Shown: positions 17,953 to 26,243 of the stretch, piece by piece | Position numbering within the stretch: the first letter of the stretch is position 1 | Layout: every line of letters begins with the position of its first letter | Source of the DNA: Bdellovibrio sp. qaytius | GTDB taxonomy: Bacteria; Bdellovibrionota; Bdellovibrionia; Bdellovibrionales; Bdellovibrionaceae | Assembly: GCA_004011035.1 (NCBI GenBank) | Contig: CP025734.1 | Coordinates: forward strand, 372,001-436,000 | Direction of reading: 5' to 3' | DNA: 64,000 nt | Translations under genes and position numbers: made by a program | Notes under the pieces: generated by a model | What the model was told of the DNA's origin: nothing | The model's input: the letters and a program-made list of their open reading frames with translations, nothing else | Databases searched by the model: none

Positions 17953-18625
17953 GATGATTAATGGTGTTCCTGTTCAGGAGCACTTTAGAGACGCTCACCA
18001 TCAATTTGATACAGCAAAAATGGGTATCTGGTTATTCATGGTGACTGAGATCTTAATGTTCGGCGGTTTATTCGTTGGATACGCGATCTTTCACTTGTTG
18101 TATCCTGAGATGTTCGCAGAAGGCGCGCATTTTCTTGATTGGAAAATGGGTTTCATCAATACGCTAGTTCTTATCTTTTCGTCATTAACAATGGCTTTAG
18201 GTATTCACTTCATTCAGGTGAACCAAATTAAAAAATCTGTTTGGTGTTTAGCGATCACGATTGTTTGCGGTGCGATCTTCATGGTTATTAAATACTTTGA
18301 ATACACACATAAATTTCACATGGGAATTTTTCCAGGAAACTTATTAGACTTAGCGAAGTTAAATGAACATTTAGCTCACGAAGGTCTACCAGCAATCAAA
18401 TCGACAAACCTTGGTATGTACTTTGGTTTTTACTTTTGTATGTCTGGTCTTCACGGTATCCACGTTTTAGTGGGTATGGGTTTGATCACGTGGTGTTTAA
18501 TCCGTACAGTTCGCGGTGACTTTAACCCGAATTATTATACGGGCATAGAAGGTGTTGGTATCTTCTGGCATATCGTCGATTTAGTTTGGATCTTTTTATT
18601 TCCACTACTTTACTTGGTTGGATAG
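17939..18625 (+). CDS. coxC: Cytochrome c oxidase subunit III
   Basis: 228 aa, five or more membrane helices. Characteristic segments are AKMGIWLFMVTEILMFGGLF and the late GLHGIHVLVGMGLI / GIFWHIVDLVWIFLFPLLYL. The frame is open from 17912, but the ATG at 17939, just after CAGAGGGG, gives MSTSKMINGV and a normal N-terminus. Starts within the end of coxA, so translation is probably coupled. Confidence 0.95.
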   Translation: MSTSKMINGVPVQEHFRDAHHQFDTAKMGIWLFMVTEILMFGGLFVGYAIFHLLYPEMFAEGAHFLDWKMGFINTLVLIFSSLTMALGIHFIQVNQIKKSVWCLAITIVCGAIFMVIKYFEYTHKFHMGIFPGNLLDLAKLNEHLAHEGLPAIKSTNLGMYFGFYFCMSGLHGIHVLVGMGLITWCLIRTVRGDFNPNYYTGIEGVGIFWHIVDLVWIFLFPLLYLVG

Positions 18626-18634
18626 GAGAGCAGC

Positions 18635-18988
18635 ATGGGACACAGTCATCACGGACACGATCATTCACACAAAGTAAGCGCTCCAGATGAGCATCACATC
18701 ACTCCACTTTCAGTTTACTTGAAAGTAGCCGGGGCGTTATTCGCATTAACTTTTTTAACAGTTGGTGCGCATGCGATTCATGAAATCTTAGGACCTGCAG
18801 CTTCGTTAGTTGCTTTTGCAATTGCGGGTGTTAAAGCATTCTTAGTTATGGCTTACTTCATGCATTTGAAATACGAAAGCATTGAAAACAGAGTTATCTT
18901 CGGATTAGGTTTTGTTTTCTTATTAGTGTTATTCGGAATCTCAATCACTGATATTTTATCTCGTCACTTTATTGCAGGAGTTCTTTAA
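18635..18988 (+). CDS. coxD: Cytochrome c oxidase subunit IV (CoxD/CyoD-like)
   Basis: 117 aa, three membrane helices, with an unusual His-rich cytoplasmic N-terminus (MGHSHHGHDHSHK). The segment VKAFLVMAYFMHLKYE is the family signature. Nine bases after coxC. The His-rich head may bind metal, which is inference. RBS AGGAG. Confidence 0.88.
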   Translation: MGHSHHGHDHSHKVSAPDEHHITPLSVYLKVAGALFALTFLTVGAHAIHEILGPAASLVAFAIAGVKAFLVMAYFMHLKYESIENRVIFGLGFVFLLVLFGISITDILSRHFIAGVL

Positions 18989-18995
18989 AAATCCT

Positions 18996-19874
18996 GTGTT
19001 TAAGATTTATTCCCAGCTTACCAAATTTGGAATAGTCATATTCGTACTTTTAGCCGGTTTAGCAGGATATGCGACCGGCTATTTTGTTGAAACTCCTTTT
19101 TCGTGGTCGCATCTTTTTACCTTCGTCGGCGGACTTTATTTTTTAAGTTCAGGTTCATTAGCGTTAAATCAAGTACAAGAAATTGAACTTGATCGTTCAA
19201 TGCCAAGAACACAGTCGCGCCCTTTAGTGACGGGTCAATTGAAGCCAGCTGCCGCATTAATTATATCAATCACATTGGCTTTACTTGGTGTTGCGATGTT
19301 ATTTTCGCTGACTTCAATGGCCGGATGGTTAGGTGTTATTTCGATGGCACTCTACAATGGTTTTTACACTTATATCTGGAAGCCTAAATGGGTTTTTGGA
19401 GCGGTTCCCGGGGCAATTCCTGGGGCGTTACCAATTACGATTGGGTATGCCGCTTGTAATCCAGATATCTTCACGTTGGATTCACTGTATTTATTTTTAA
19501 TTATGTTCTTATGGCAAATGCCACACTTTTGGTTATTGGCGATGAAATACAAAAATGATTACAGCCTTGGTAAAATTCCAACTTTGCCAGTGGCCTTGGG
19601 CGATCAAAAAACTTTATTTCATATCGGGTTATATACTTTTTGTTACGTTGGTGTTGCGATTGCTTCACCCTTTTTCTTACAAACAAGCTGGCTTTATATT
19701 TTATTAATTTTTCCATTCGCTTTTTTCTTAATTAAAGAATTCTTTCGCCTCTACCGTTCAAATGGCAAAGAGCGTTGGTTTGCGTTCTTTATGTGGGTCA
19801 ACTTTTCAATGCTAGTTTTCGTTTTTGTACCCGTAATTGATAAGTGGAGCTTTCTTTTCTTACACCGCGTCTAA
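18996..19874 (+). CDS. ctaB: Protoheme IX farnesyltransferase (heme O synthase)
   Basis: UbiA-family membrane prenyltransferase that converts heme B to heme O for the oxidase. Diagnostic motifs are NQVQEIELDRSMPRTQSRPL (first Asp motif) and YTYIWKPKWVFGAVPGAIPG (second region). The frame is open from a TTG at 18972, which has no ribosome site. The GTG at 18996 begins VFKIYSQLTKFG, matching family N-termini, with GCAGGAG 15 bases upstream. Neither start is certain. Heme A synthase (ctaA) is not in the window. Confidence 0.92.
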   Translation: MFKIYSQLTKFGIVIFVLLAGLAGYATGYFVETPFSWSHLFTFVGGLYFLSSGSLALNQVQEIELDRSMPRTQSRPLVTGQLKPAAALIISITLALLGVAMLFSLTSMAGWLGVISMALYNGFYTYIWKPKWVFGAVPGAIPGALPITIGYAACNPDIFTLDSLYLFLIMFLWQMPHFWLLAMKYKNDYSLGKIPTLPVALGDQKTLFHIGLYTFCYVGVAIASPFFLQTSWLYILLIFPFAFFLIKEFFRLYRSNGKERWFAFFMWVNFSMLVFVFVPVIDKWSFLFLHRV

Positions 19875-19955
19875 ATCCTGACTTGCACATTATCAAATCA
19901 ACTCGCTAATCTCTTGGGTGTTAAGATTCTTAATAGATCTTTGAAGGGATTTTTC

Positions 19956-20591
19956 ATGAAACATTTTTTGTTAACATTACTATTAGCTATTTCTGTAAAT
20001 GCGACTGCTAAAACTAAAGCGCCAGCGGTTAAAGAAGCTCCGAAAACTGAATCAGTGAAAGCTGCAGACGCAATTAAAGGTGAAACCGTTGAATTCAAAG
20101 CGGCTGATGGCAAAACAGAATTTTTAGCTATCGGCAAACCTGCAATGATTAAAATTAATGGTGAAGGCCCGGGGCCCGAAGGCAAACTGACTGCGATAAA
20201 AAAATCATTAAGCGGTCTTTTAAAAGTCGATTTAACTAAAGTGACTACAAAGATCGATCTTCGCGATGAACATATGAAAAATAAATATATGGAAGTCGGT
20301 AAATTTCCAGAGGCGACTTTAGAATTTACAAACCTTGAACTTCCCTCTGAAATTTCGCAACTTACAGATAAAGAAACAGCCGTGCCGTTTAAAGGAAAAT
20401 TTACTTTTCACGGTAAAACTAGCGATGTGACGGGCACAGCAACTGTTAGCAAAAAAGCGAGTGTGTTATCAGGATCTGCAGAATTTATTTTTAAAATTAC
20501 AGATCACTTAGATACATTGCCAACTTGGTTAGGCGTAAAAGTTGCAGAAACTGTAACAGTAAAAACGCAATTTAAAGGATTAGTTAAATGA
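19956..20591 (+). CDS. YceI family periplasmic protein
   Basis: 211 aa with a signal peptide (MKHFLLTLLLAISVNATA). The body has the lipocalin-like YceI pattern: KINGEGPGPEGKL, LDLRDEHMKNKYMEV-type segment (IDLRDEHMKNKYMEVGKFPE), ATLEFTN, PFKGKFTFHGKTSDV. YceI proteins bind isoprenoid or quinone-like lipids. Start ATG 19956 follows GAAGGGA; the upstream in-frame extension is rejected. It overlaps the CxxCH barrel gene by 4 bp. Confidence 0.85.
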   Translation: MKHFLLTLLLAISVNATAKTKAPAVKEAPKTESVKAADAIKGETVEFKAADGKTEFLAIGKPAMIKINGEGPGPEGKLTAIKKSLSGLLKVDLTKVTTKIDLRDEHMKNKYMEVGKFPEATLEFTNLELPSEISQLTDKETAVPFKGKFTFHGKTSDVTGTATVSKKASVLSGSAEFIFKITDHLDTLPTWLGVKVAETVTVKTQFKGLVK

Positions 20592-21730
20592 AATTAGTTT
20601 TTATTCTTTCAGTATTATTCGCACAAAGCCTTTGGGCTTTTCCTGAAATGATTAAACATGGTTACGTTAATTGCACGGCTTGCCACGTATCCCCCAGCGG
20701 CGGTGGAGTTTTAAATCCTTACGGCCGCAATCTGAGTGCAGAATTAATTAGTACTTGGTCTTATAAAGGCGAAGAAGGCATTTTACATGGCGCCGTTAAT
20801 ACGAAAAAAGTAGATGAATGGTTAGCAATTGGTGGGGATTACAGAGGCGTACAAGTTCACACAGATTACACGACAAAATCGAATGGCGTAAATAAAGTAG
20901 ATGGCCGTTGGATCAATATGCAAGTAGGTTTCGAGCTTGGAATCATTCAGCCAAAATGGGCCGTGGTTGGTTTTATCGGAGAATATAAATTAGAAGATTC
21001 GAGTCATATTAATAAAGTCGAACCTAAAGTTAATCGCTATTATGGTTTATTTAAACCTACTGACGAATTAACTTTTAAGGTGGGTCGTTTTCAACCGAAC
21101 TTCGGTATTAATTTGCCTGATCATAATTTATCTACACGTACTCGCTTAGGTATGGGCTTGCTTTCATACCGCGGTGGCGAGATCAGTATCGAAGATAAAA
21201 ATACAGCCGAAGTTTTTTGGTTAGGTGAAGAGTATAACTTTACTTTATCTGGATACCGCATTCGTAAAGAATTAACTGAAGACAACGATAAAGGTTTTAC
21301 ATATACGGCGAGCAAAGTTTTCGCTGAAAAATTTAAAGTCGGTCTTCAAGGTTTGCGTGAAAAAAGTGATATCAGTGAAACACGAATTTTTGGCGTAACA
21401 GGCCAACTAGGTTGGAACGAGAAGTGGTCAACATTAACTGAATACGACCGAATTAGAAATATGCCTGATGGCTCTGATGAAACTACGGGTGTGGCGTTTA
21501 TTCATCGCACAGGATACGAAGTGTTTAAAGGCTTTCAAGTTTTAGCGTTGAATGATTATTACCAGTCAAATATCGATAACGGTGCTACGAAGACGTATCG
21601 TTTGGGGCCAGGTGTAATTTGGTACCCGCGTCCGCACTTTGATTTTCAATTCTTTGCGACACGCGAACATCGTTCGTCTCTTTCTGAACCTGGCACTTAT
21701 GCTTGGTTGATGACGCATTATTATTTTTAG
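20588..21730 (+). CDS. Outer-membrane beta-barrel protein with N-terminal CxxCH heme motif
   Basis: 380 aa. Signal peptide to about residue 17, then a short conserved head FPEMIKHGYVNCTACHVSPS (heme-type CTACH, 29-33) and SGGGVLNPYGR. The rest alternates like porin beta strands and ends in a C-terminal aromatic (HYYF), typical of outer-membrane barrels. ATGA overlap with yceI. The head could carry one c-type heme at the periplasmic mouth of the barrel. The role may be electron transfer or merely a structural Cys pair; not settled by sequence. Confidence 0.7.
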   Translation: MKLVFILSVLFAQSLWAFPEMIKHGYVNCTACHVSPSGGGVLNPYGRNLSAELISTWSYKGEEGILHGAVNTKKVDEWLAIGGDYRGVQVHTDYTTKSNGVNKVDGRWINMQVGFELGIIQPKWAVVGFIGEYKLEDSSHINKVEPKVNRYYGLFKPTDELTFKVGRFQPNFGINLPDHNLSTRTRLGMGLLSYRGGEISIEDKNTAEVFWLGEEYNFTLSGYRIRKELTEDNDKGFTYTASKVFAEKFKVGLQGLREKSDISETRIFGVTGQLGWNEKWSTLTEYDRIRNMPDGSDETTGVAFIHRTGYEVFKGFQVLALNDYYQSNIDNGATKTYRLGPGVIWYPRPHFDFQFFATREHRSSLSEPGTYAWLMTHYYF

Positions 21731-21758
21731 GCGACGCTCGCCTTCTAGGCTGTGGCTT

Positions 21759-21786
21759 CTGACGGCATCGTGCCGTCAGATTAATT
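21759..21786 (+). terminator. Terminator after the oxidase/barrel operon
   Basis: Perfect 8-bp stem CTGACGGC/GCCGTCAG (21759-21766, 21772-21779) with loop ATCGT and a T-rich tail ATTAATTTT. It lies between the barrel gene and the convergent LysR gene. Confidence 0.75.
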
Positions 21787-22614
21787 TTATAATCCTTTTA
21801 GTGTTTCAAGTGTGAAGTGGATGAGATCTTTTCTGTCGCTGGCTTGAAACTTTGATTCGTGCACGATTAAACATAAATCGAAATTTATTAATTCTTGGCC
21901 TATGCGTTCGAAATTGTACGCTTCTGCTATCGGGCTTGGTAAAATACCGTAACAAGTGTCTGTTGCGATGCTGGCTGCGATCACTTCGTAATTTTGTACG
22001 GGAATTAATTTATATTGATGTGAAAGTTTTGTGATAATTTTTGGGGCTAGATACATATCTGGATTGTACATAAGTAATACGTGGTTTTTTTTCTTTTTCC
22101 AGATGCCGACTTGTTCGGTTCTTATTTTTTTAGGAATTAAATTTGGGTTTCTGATCGGGTTGATCACAAAACCCATATCAATATCTAGACGATTTACTTT
22201 TTGTGTAACCTCGGTCGATGTGCCAAACACTGATGTGAGTTCGAATTCTATATTTTGTTGGTACAAAGCAGGAGCTAGTACTGGAAGCACTGATCTTGCG
22301 ATAACAGGATGATAGCCGATGGTTAAACGCTGTTGCCACAGGGCCATGTTTTTAGTTTGGCTTTGGGCTTTAATCCATTCGCGCTCAAGATGTTCAATCG
22401 AATCTTTTAAGTGTAGGCCTGCCGCCGTTAATTTTAAGCCACGCGATGTGCGTTCAAAGAGTTTTTCTTTTTGGCCATGTTCAAGCTGCAGAATAATTTT
22501 AGACATGGCAGATTGACCCATTCCGTGGAATTCGGCCGCCTTGCTGAGGTTTAAAGTCACGCAGCAGGTTTTAAAGTACTGATATTCTTTTTTAAACGGG
22601 GTTTCTTTTACCAT
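21787..22614 (-). CDS. LysR family transcriptional regulator
   Basis: 275 aa. N-terminal winged helix-turn-helix (about 10-70; LNLSKAAEFHGMGQSAMSKI) and a shortened LysR substrate domain (VGYHP-like IGYHPVIARSVLPVL). Slightly short for the family, near 290-310 aa. Divergent from a broken Lipoprotein_15 gene and the cytochrome lipoproteins, so these may be its targets. A 5-5-5 inverted repeat (22624-22638) lies 9 bp upstream of its start. Confidence 0.85.
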   Translation of the reverse strand: MVKETPFKKEYQYFKTCCVTLNLSKAAEFHGMGQSAMSKIILQLEHGQKEKLFERTSRGLKLTAAGLHLKDSIEHLEREWIKAQSQTKNMALWQQRLTIGYHPVIARSVLPVLAPALYQQNIEFELTSVFGTSTEVTQKVNRLDIDMGFVINPIRNPNLIPKKIRTEQVGIWKKKKNHVLLMYNPDMYLAPKIITKLSHQYKLIPVQNYEVIAASIATDTCYGILPSPIAEAYNFERIGQELINFDLCLIVHESKFQASDRKDLIHFTLETLKGL

Positions 22615-22623
22615 TCTTTATAA

Positions 22624-22638
22624 GAATACCAGATATTC
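22624..22638. promoter_or_regulatory. Candidate LysR operator
   Basis: GAATA-CCAGA-TATTC, a perfect 5-bp inverted repeat with T-N11-A-like geometry, in the divergent region just upstream of the LysR gene. Sequence match only. Confidence 0.35.
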
Positions 22639-22652
22639 CATATAGTAAATAA

Positions 22653-22889
22653 CTAAATTCAATAAGAAGTGCGATATGTGTTTTATACTCTAACTGCAAG
22701 GGAAGCTGTTTGAAGGCTTGGCCTGCGGTTACTCTGACACCAGCCGAGGTTGAAAAAGTAAAAGGTTCAAAAACTTTTGGAGTTATTACTAGAGCGGATG
22801 GCCTAAATCAGCTGACTCTTGATCGCCGCCCACTCTACTACTATGTTGGTGATGAAAATGCTGGTGATCGCAGCTACATTCTCTGTTAA
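22653..22889 (+). pseudogene. Remnant of a Lipoprotein_15 (COG4315) gene
   Basis: The frame from 22653 to the stop at 22887 has no ATG or GTG start, signal peptide or N-terminus. It encodes CVLYSNCKGSCLKAWPAV, then GVITRADGLNQLTLDRRPLY and YYVGDENAGD. These match the secreted-repeat family PF03640: LYxx, CxGxCxxxWP, DGxxQ, and the PLYYFxGD box. Upstream sequence that should hold the leader is missing. A TTG at 22710 could give a 59-aa product but lacks a signal peptide. Best read as a truncated gene, immediately upstream of the cytochrome lipoprotein gene. Confidence 0.65.
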
Positions 22890-22900
22890 GGAGTGATTTT

Positions 22901-23266
22901 ATGAAAAATATTTTATTAGCACTATCAATGCTTGCTCTTTTTTCTTGTAGCTACAGTCGCACGAGCGGAGGCTTACCATCGGTAGGCCGACAAGAAGGTG
23001 GTTTGTCAGAACCAACCAAACCAGGTGAAGAGCCTGCGGTTCGTTTTGCAGATGTTAAAGCGGCGGTGTTTGATACTTCATGTGCTGGCTGTCATCAGAA
23101 AAAAGAAGAAGACTTGAGTTTTGCTGACTATGCTAATATTAAATCTTTTGCTTCAGAAATTGCAGTTCGTGTTTTTGAAGAGCGTGATATGCCACCTAAG
23201 AAAAAATTAACAGAGTTGCAAGAGCAAGTTTTAAGAACTTGGTTAGATGCCGGTTCTCCTGAGTAA
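22901..23266 (+). CDS. Cytochrome c-like lipoprotein
   Basis: 121 aa. Lipoprotein signal MKNILLALSMLALFSC (lipid Cys16), Gly/Pro-rich linker, then a small heme domain with CAGCH (61-65) and likely axial Met97 (ERDMPP). The C-terminus LQEQVLRTWLDAGSPE is the usual last helix of such domains. RBS AAGGAG. A diverged copy follows 116 bp downstream. Probably an outer- or inner-leaflet electron carrier in the periplasm. Confidence 0.82.
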   Translation: MKNILLALSMLALFSCSYSRTSGGLPSVGRQEGGLSEPTKPGEEPAVRFADVKAAVFDTSCAGCHQKKEEDLSFADYANIKSFASEIAVRVFEERDMPPKKKLTELQEQVLRTWLDAGSPE

Positions 23267-23382
23267 TTCATATAAACAAAATAAACGAAATAAAGTAAAT
23301 TTAGATTTTTCTGTTTGCGACTTAATGCTGATTTAAGTGATAAAAAATAGGCAGCATATTGTTCGCAAGTTAATATATAGAA

Positions 23383-23775
23383 ATGAAAAAAATTATTTTA
23401 TTATCAATGTTGTCTCTTATGGTTGGCTGTAACTACAGTCGCCAAACCGATCCAAACTCAAATTCATCGGAATCAGGTTTAAGCGAACCATCAAATCCGG
23501 CAAATCCATCAAATCCCACCACTCCACAGAATCCAGCAGAAGCTACAGTTCGATTTAAAGATGTTAAAGATACGGTCTTTGATGTTTCTTGTTCGTCATG
23601 TCATCAAAGTCGCGGGCTATCTTTGAATTTTACCACTTATACAAATGTTAAAAAGTACCTCACTAAAATCAACAGCGATGTTTTTAGTAACCAAAGTATG
23701 CCGCCTTCAGGTGGTTTATCGACTTTACAAAAGCAGGCGTTGAAAGTTTGGTTAACTAACGGAGCTCCGGAATAA
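23383..23775 (+). CDS. Cytochrome c-like lipoprotein, tandem paralogue
   Basis: 130 aa. Same layout as the gene before it: lipoprotein signal ending in Cys16 (LMVGC), CNYSR start of the mature protein, a Pro/Asn repeat linker (NPANPSNPTTPQNP), CSSCH (70-74), Met106 in QSMPPSGG, and C-terminal VWLTNGAPE. Tandem duplication followed by divergence is clear. Ribosome site is weak. A strong terminator follows. Confidence 0.82.
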   Translation: MKKIILLSMLSLMVGCNYSRQTDPNSNSSESGLSEPSNPANPSNPTTPQNPAEATVRFKDVKDTVFDVSCSSCHQSRGLSLNFTTYTNVKKYLTKINSDVFSNQSMPPSGGLSTLQKQALKVWLTNGAPE

Positions 23776-23796
23776 CTTTTGCTTTATCGGCTTAGA

Positions 23797-23838
23797 GCGA
23801 TCTGCAAACCAGGTTAAGGGATGCAGATCGCATTTTTT
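23797..23838 (+). terminator. Terminator after the cytochrome lipoproteins
   Basis: Perfect 9-bp stem GCGATCTGC/GCAGATCGC (23797-23805, 23823-23831) followed by ATTTTTT. A second small hairpin GGGGT/ACCCC (23839-23853) follows, just before the protease ribosome site. Confidence 0.8.
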
Positions 23839-23868
23839 GGGGTCTAACACCCCAATAGGGAGCCCCAG

Positions 23869-24816
23869 ATGAAGCCGATGTGGATACTTTTACTCACGTT
23901 ATTTATTTTCTCCTGCCAAAAGGAATCATCATCTACGACGGCTTCGCCGCCAGTGTCGCCGCAGCAACAACAGTCACATGAAGACTGTGAAACAATTAAA
24001 TTAGATAATTACATCACCGAAAGTACCAATATTATTGGTGGCAATCGGGTCTTAGCCACCGATGCGGATTCTAAATCGACCGCTTTAATTATTGCGAGCG
24101 AAAGAAATACGGGTAACTCATTTGTTTGCACCGCCACACCCATTACAGCTAGAACTTTAATAACAGCCGCACACTGTTTGGACCGCGCGGCTAAAGTGAC
24201 TGCGGTTTTTTACGCTGACTTAACTTGTGCCAGTGGGTTTCGTTTTAGTCGCGATGCCATTCGTGCGGTCGATTTTAGATATCATCCTCAATATGATCCC
24301 AATTCTATGAACAGCAGTAATCCTGATATCGGGTTAGTGCATTTAGCGTATGATATTAAACCAGGTTACCCCGTTTATAAAATCAGTATGGCACCTGAAA
24401 CTTTAAATTCAGATTTGCTTTTGTATGGTTACGGCATTACGAGCTCTAACAATACAGACAGCACTATTTTGCGAAGAGTGAATTTAACTCATGATGAATA
24501 TATATTCGAGCAAAGCTCAATTATTATTCCAAATAACGGTGTTCGTGGAATATGTTTAGGAGATTCAGGTGGGCCTGGTCTTGTAACTTCAAACGGAGAA
24601 CTGCAAATCGCGACTGTGAATTCTTTTGGTTATGGCCCGCGCAATGATGTGTGCGGTGGGCGCAGCAGTTTGATTTTAATTCATCCCTTTATGTCGTGGA
24701 TTGAAAAAACTTTAGATGATTGGGGTGAGTCTGCAACGGCAGCAATTCCATTACCGGCTCCGCAACCAGTGCCGCCACCACCGCCGGTGATTCCGCCATT
24801 AGAGCCTATTAACTAG
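23869..24816 (+). CDS. Trypsin-like serine protease lipoprotein (S1 family)
   Basis: 315 aa. Lipoprotein signal with Cys16 (LFIFSC), Gln/Ser/Pro linker, then a chymotrypsin-fold domain beginning IIGGNRV. Catalytic His102 (ITAAHC), Asp153 (NPDIGLVHL) and Ser233 (GDSGGPG) are all present. A Pro-rich tail ends the protein (PAPQPVPPPPPV). IIGG is the usual activation N-terminus, so removal of the first 55 or so residues would be expected. Likely surface or periplasmic. Convergent with maiA, 8-bp overlap. Confidence 0.9.
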   Translation: MKPMWILLLTLFIFSCQKESSSTTASPPVSPQQQQSHEDCETIKLDNYITESTNIIGGNRVLATDADSKSTALIIASERNTGNSFVCTATPITARTLITAAHCLDRAAKVTAVFYADLTCASGFRFSRDAIRAVDFRYHPQYDPNSMNSSNPDIGLVHLAYDIKPGYPVYKISMAPETLNSDLLLYGYGITSSNNTDSTILRRVNLTHDEYIFEQSSIIIPNNGVRGICLGDSGGPGLVTSNGELQIATVNSFGYGPRNDVCGGRSSLILIHPFMSWIEKTLDDWGESATAAIPLPAPQPVPPPPPVIPPLEPIN

Positions 24817-25489
24817 TGCGCAGTTCTGCAGGCGTATCGATCTGACAAAGTGGATGCGCTTTTTTAAAAGCTTCAAGTGTATTGCAGTGATCAACGATTT
24901 TATTAATCAGTGGGTAATTGTCTAACGGCACTTTAAATCTTTTAGCTGTAAAAATTTGTGGAACCAAAAATACATCAGCAGCCGTGATTTCATTACCGAA
25001 ACAAAATAATCCAGAATGTTTTTCTAACATTTTTTCGCAAGCGTTAAGACCTGCGATTGTCCAGGTGTGCGTCCATTGTGTTTTTTGTTCTTCGCTAGCT
25101 GAAAAGTTTTTTTCTAAATACTGTAACGTGCGAAGATTGCCATAAGCGTGAGTATCTGCATTGATATTTTCACAGAACTGTTTGATCAAGGCTTTCTTGT
25201 ACGGATCTTTAGAGAAAAGTTGATAACTCTGTGGAAAAGCATCATCTAAATATTCAACGATCGCAATCGATTGACCGATCACATTTTTTTGTGAATCTTT
25301 TTCGTGAACTAATGTGGGAACTCCACCCATAGGATTTAGCGCGCGGTATTCGGCTGAATGTTGTTCGCCACCGTTATTTAATAAATGCACAGGTTTATAT
25401 TCGTATGAAAGCTTTTTAATCTCTAAAGCTAAGCGAACACGGTAAGAGGTCGAACTGCGAAAATAATTAAAAAGCGTTAATTTATTCAT
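24809..25489 (-). CDS. maiA: Maleylacetoacetate isomerase (zeta-class GST)
   Basis: 226 aa. Zeta-class glutathione transferase N-terminus TLFNYFRSSTSYRVRLAL, with the SSxSYR catalytic serine region, cis-Pro motif NPMGGVPTLV, and the C-terminal helical domain ITAADVFLVPQIF. It isomerises maleylacetoacetate to fumarylacetoacetate in tyrosine breakdown. The frame is open to 25558, but ATG 25489 gives the normal family N-terminus. The next enzyme of the pathway, fumarylacetoacetase, is 750 bp away on the other strand. Confidence 0.88.
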   Translation of the reverse strand: MNKLTLFNYFRSSTSYRVRLALEIKKLSYEYKPVHLLNNGGEQHSAEYRALNPMGGVPTLVHEKDSQKNVIGQSIAIVEYLDDAFPQSYQLFSKDPYKKALIKQFCENINADTHAYGNLRTLQYLEKNFSASEEQKTQWTHTWTIAGLNACEKMLEKHSGLFCFGNEITAADVFLVPQIFTAKRFKVPLDNYPLINKIVDHCNTLEAFKKAHPLCQIDTPAELRTS

Positions 25490-25637
25490 AAGGAGCTTAG
25501 AATACATAAGTTCTTTATAGGTGTGACTAAAACTCCAACAGATGTCGCAGGACGCCAATGTGTGCCATGCATAGACCTATGGTTTTTTCGTGCAGCTCTC
25601 CTATCAGAGGAGTAAGCTGGGCCTAATTGGAGGAACT

Positions 25638-26216
25638 ATGTTCAAAAAGCTATTTACAGCAGCAACAGTTATTTTTTCTATGGCATCGGTCGCTCATGCA
25701 GAGATCGCCTATTCAATGCCTGCACTTGAGGTCGGTTTAAAATTAAACACTATGGATGCAACAGGTGCGACATCAAACAAGCAATCACAAGCATTTCAAG
25801 GTGGTGGTTCGATCGTATTTGATTTCGGAAACAGCGGCTTTGGTTTAAAAACAGGTTTAATGTATTCAGAGCGTACTTTTAAAAATGAATCGAATTTAGG
25901 TCTTACAACAACTGAAGGTAAAATCACTTACTTCGATGTTCCGTTACAAATCATGTTTAAATTTGAAGACTATGCTGGAATTTATTTTGGCCCATCGTTT
26001 TCAACTAAATTAGGCGACGAATGTAAAACAAATGTTGGAACTTGTAGTTTAACGAAAGTTAAATCTTCAGTAGTGCCAATGACTTTCGGTGCGCAATTTA
26101 AAATGGCTTCAAACTTTGGTTTAAGTTTATTTTTCGAAACGATTTCTGGCGAAGTAGCTCAAGGGCTTGAAAGCTCTCGCGGAGTTGGCGCCAATTTATT
26201 ATTCGTATTCGACTAG
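25638..26216 (+). CDS. Small outer-membrane beta-barrel protein
   Basis: 192 aa. Signal peptide MFKKLFTAATVIFSMASVAHA, then alternating strands in an OmpW/OmpX-like eight-strand style (GGGSIVFDFGNSGFGLKTGL, YAGIYFGPSFS) ending in FVFD. ATG 25638 follows GGAGGA; the longer in-frame start at 25590 adds no signal-like sequence. Two Cys residues (ECKTNVGTC) lie in one predicted loop. Function unknown. Confidence 0.75.
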   Translation: MFKKLFTAATVIFSMASVAHAEIAYSMPALEVGLKLNTMDATGATSNKQSQAFQGGGSIVFDFGNSGFGLKTGLMYSERTFKNESNLGLTTTEGKITYFDVPLQIMFKFEDYAGIYFGPSFSTKLGDECKTNVGTCSLTKVKSSVVPMTFGAQFKMASNFGLSLFFETISGEVAQGLESSRGVGANLLFVFD

Positions 26217-26243
26217 TTAGTTATATTAAAGGATTAGAGACTC

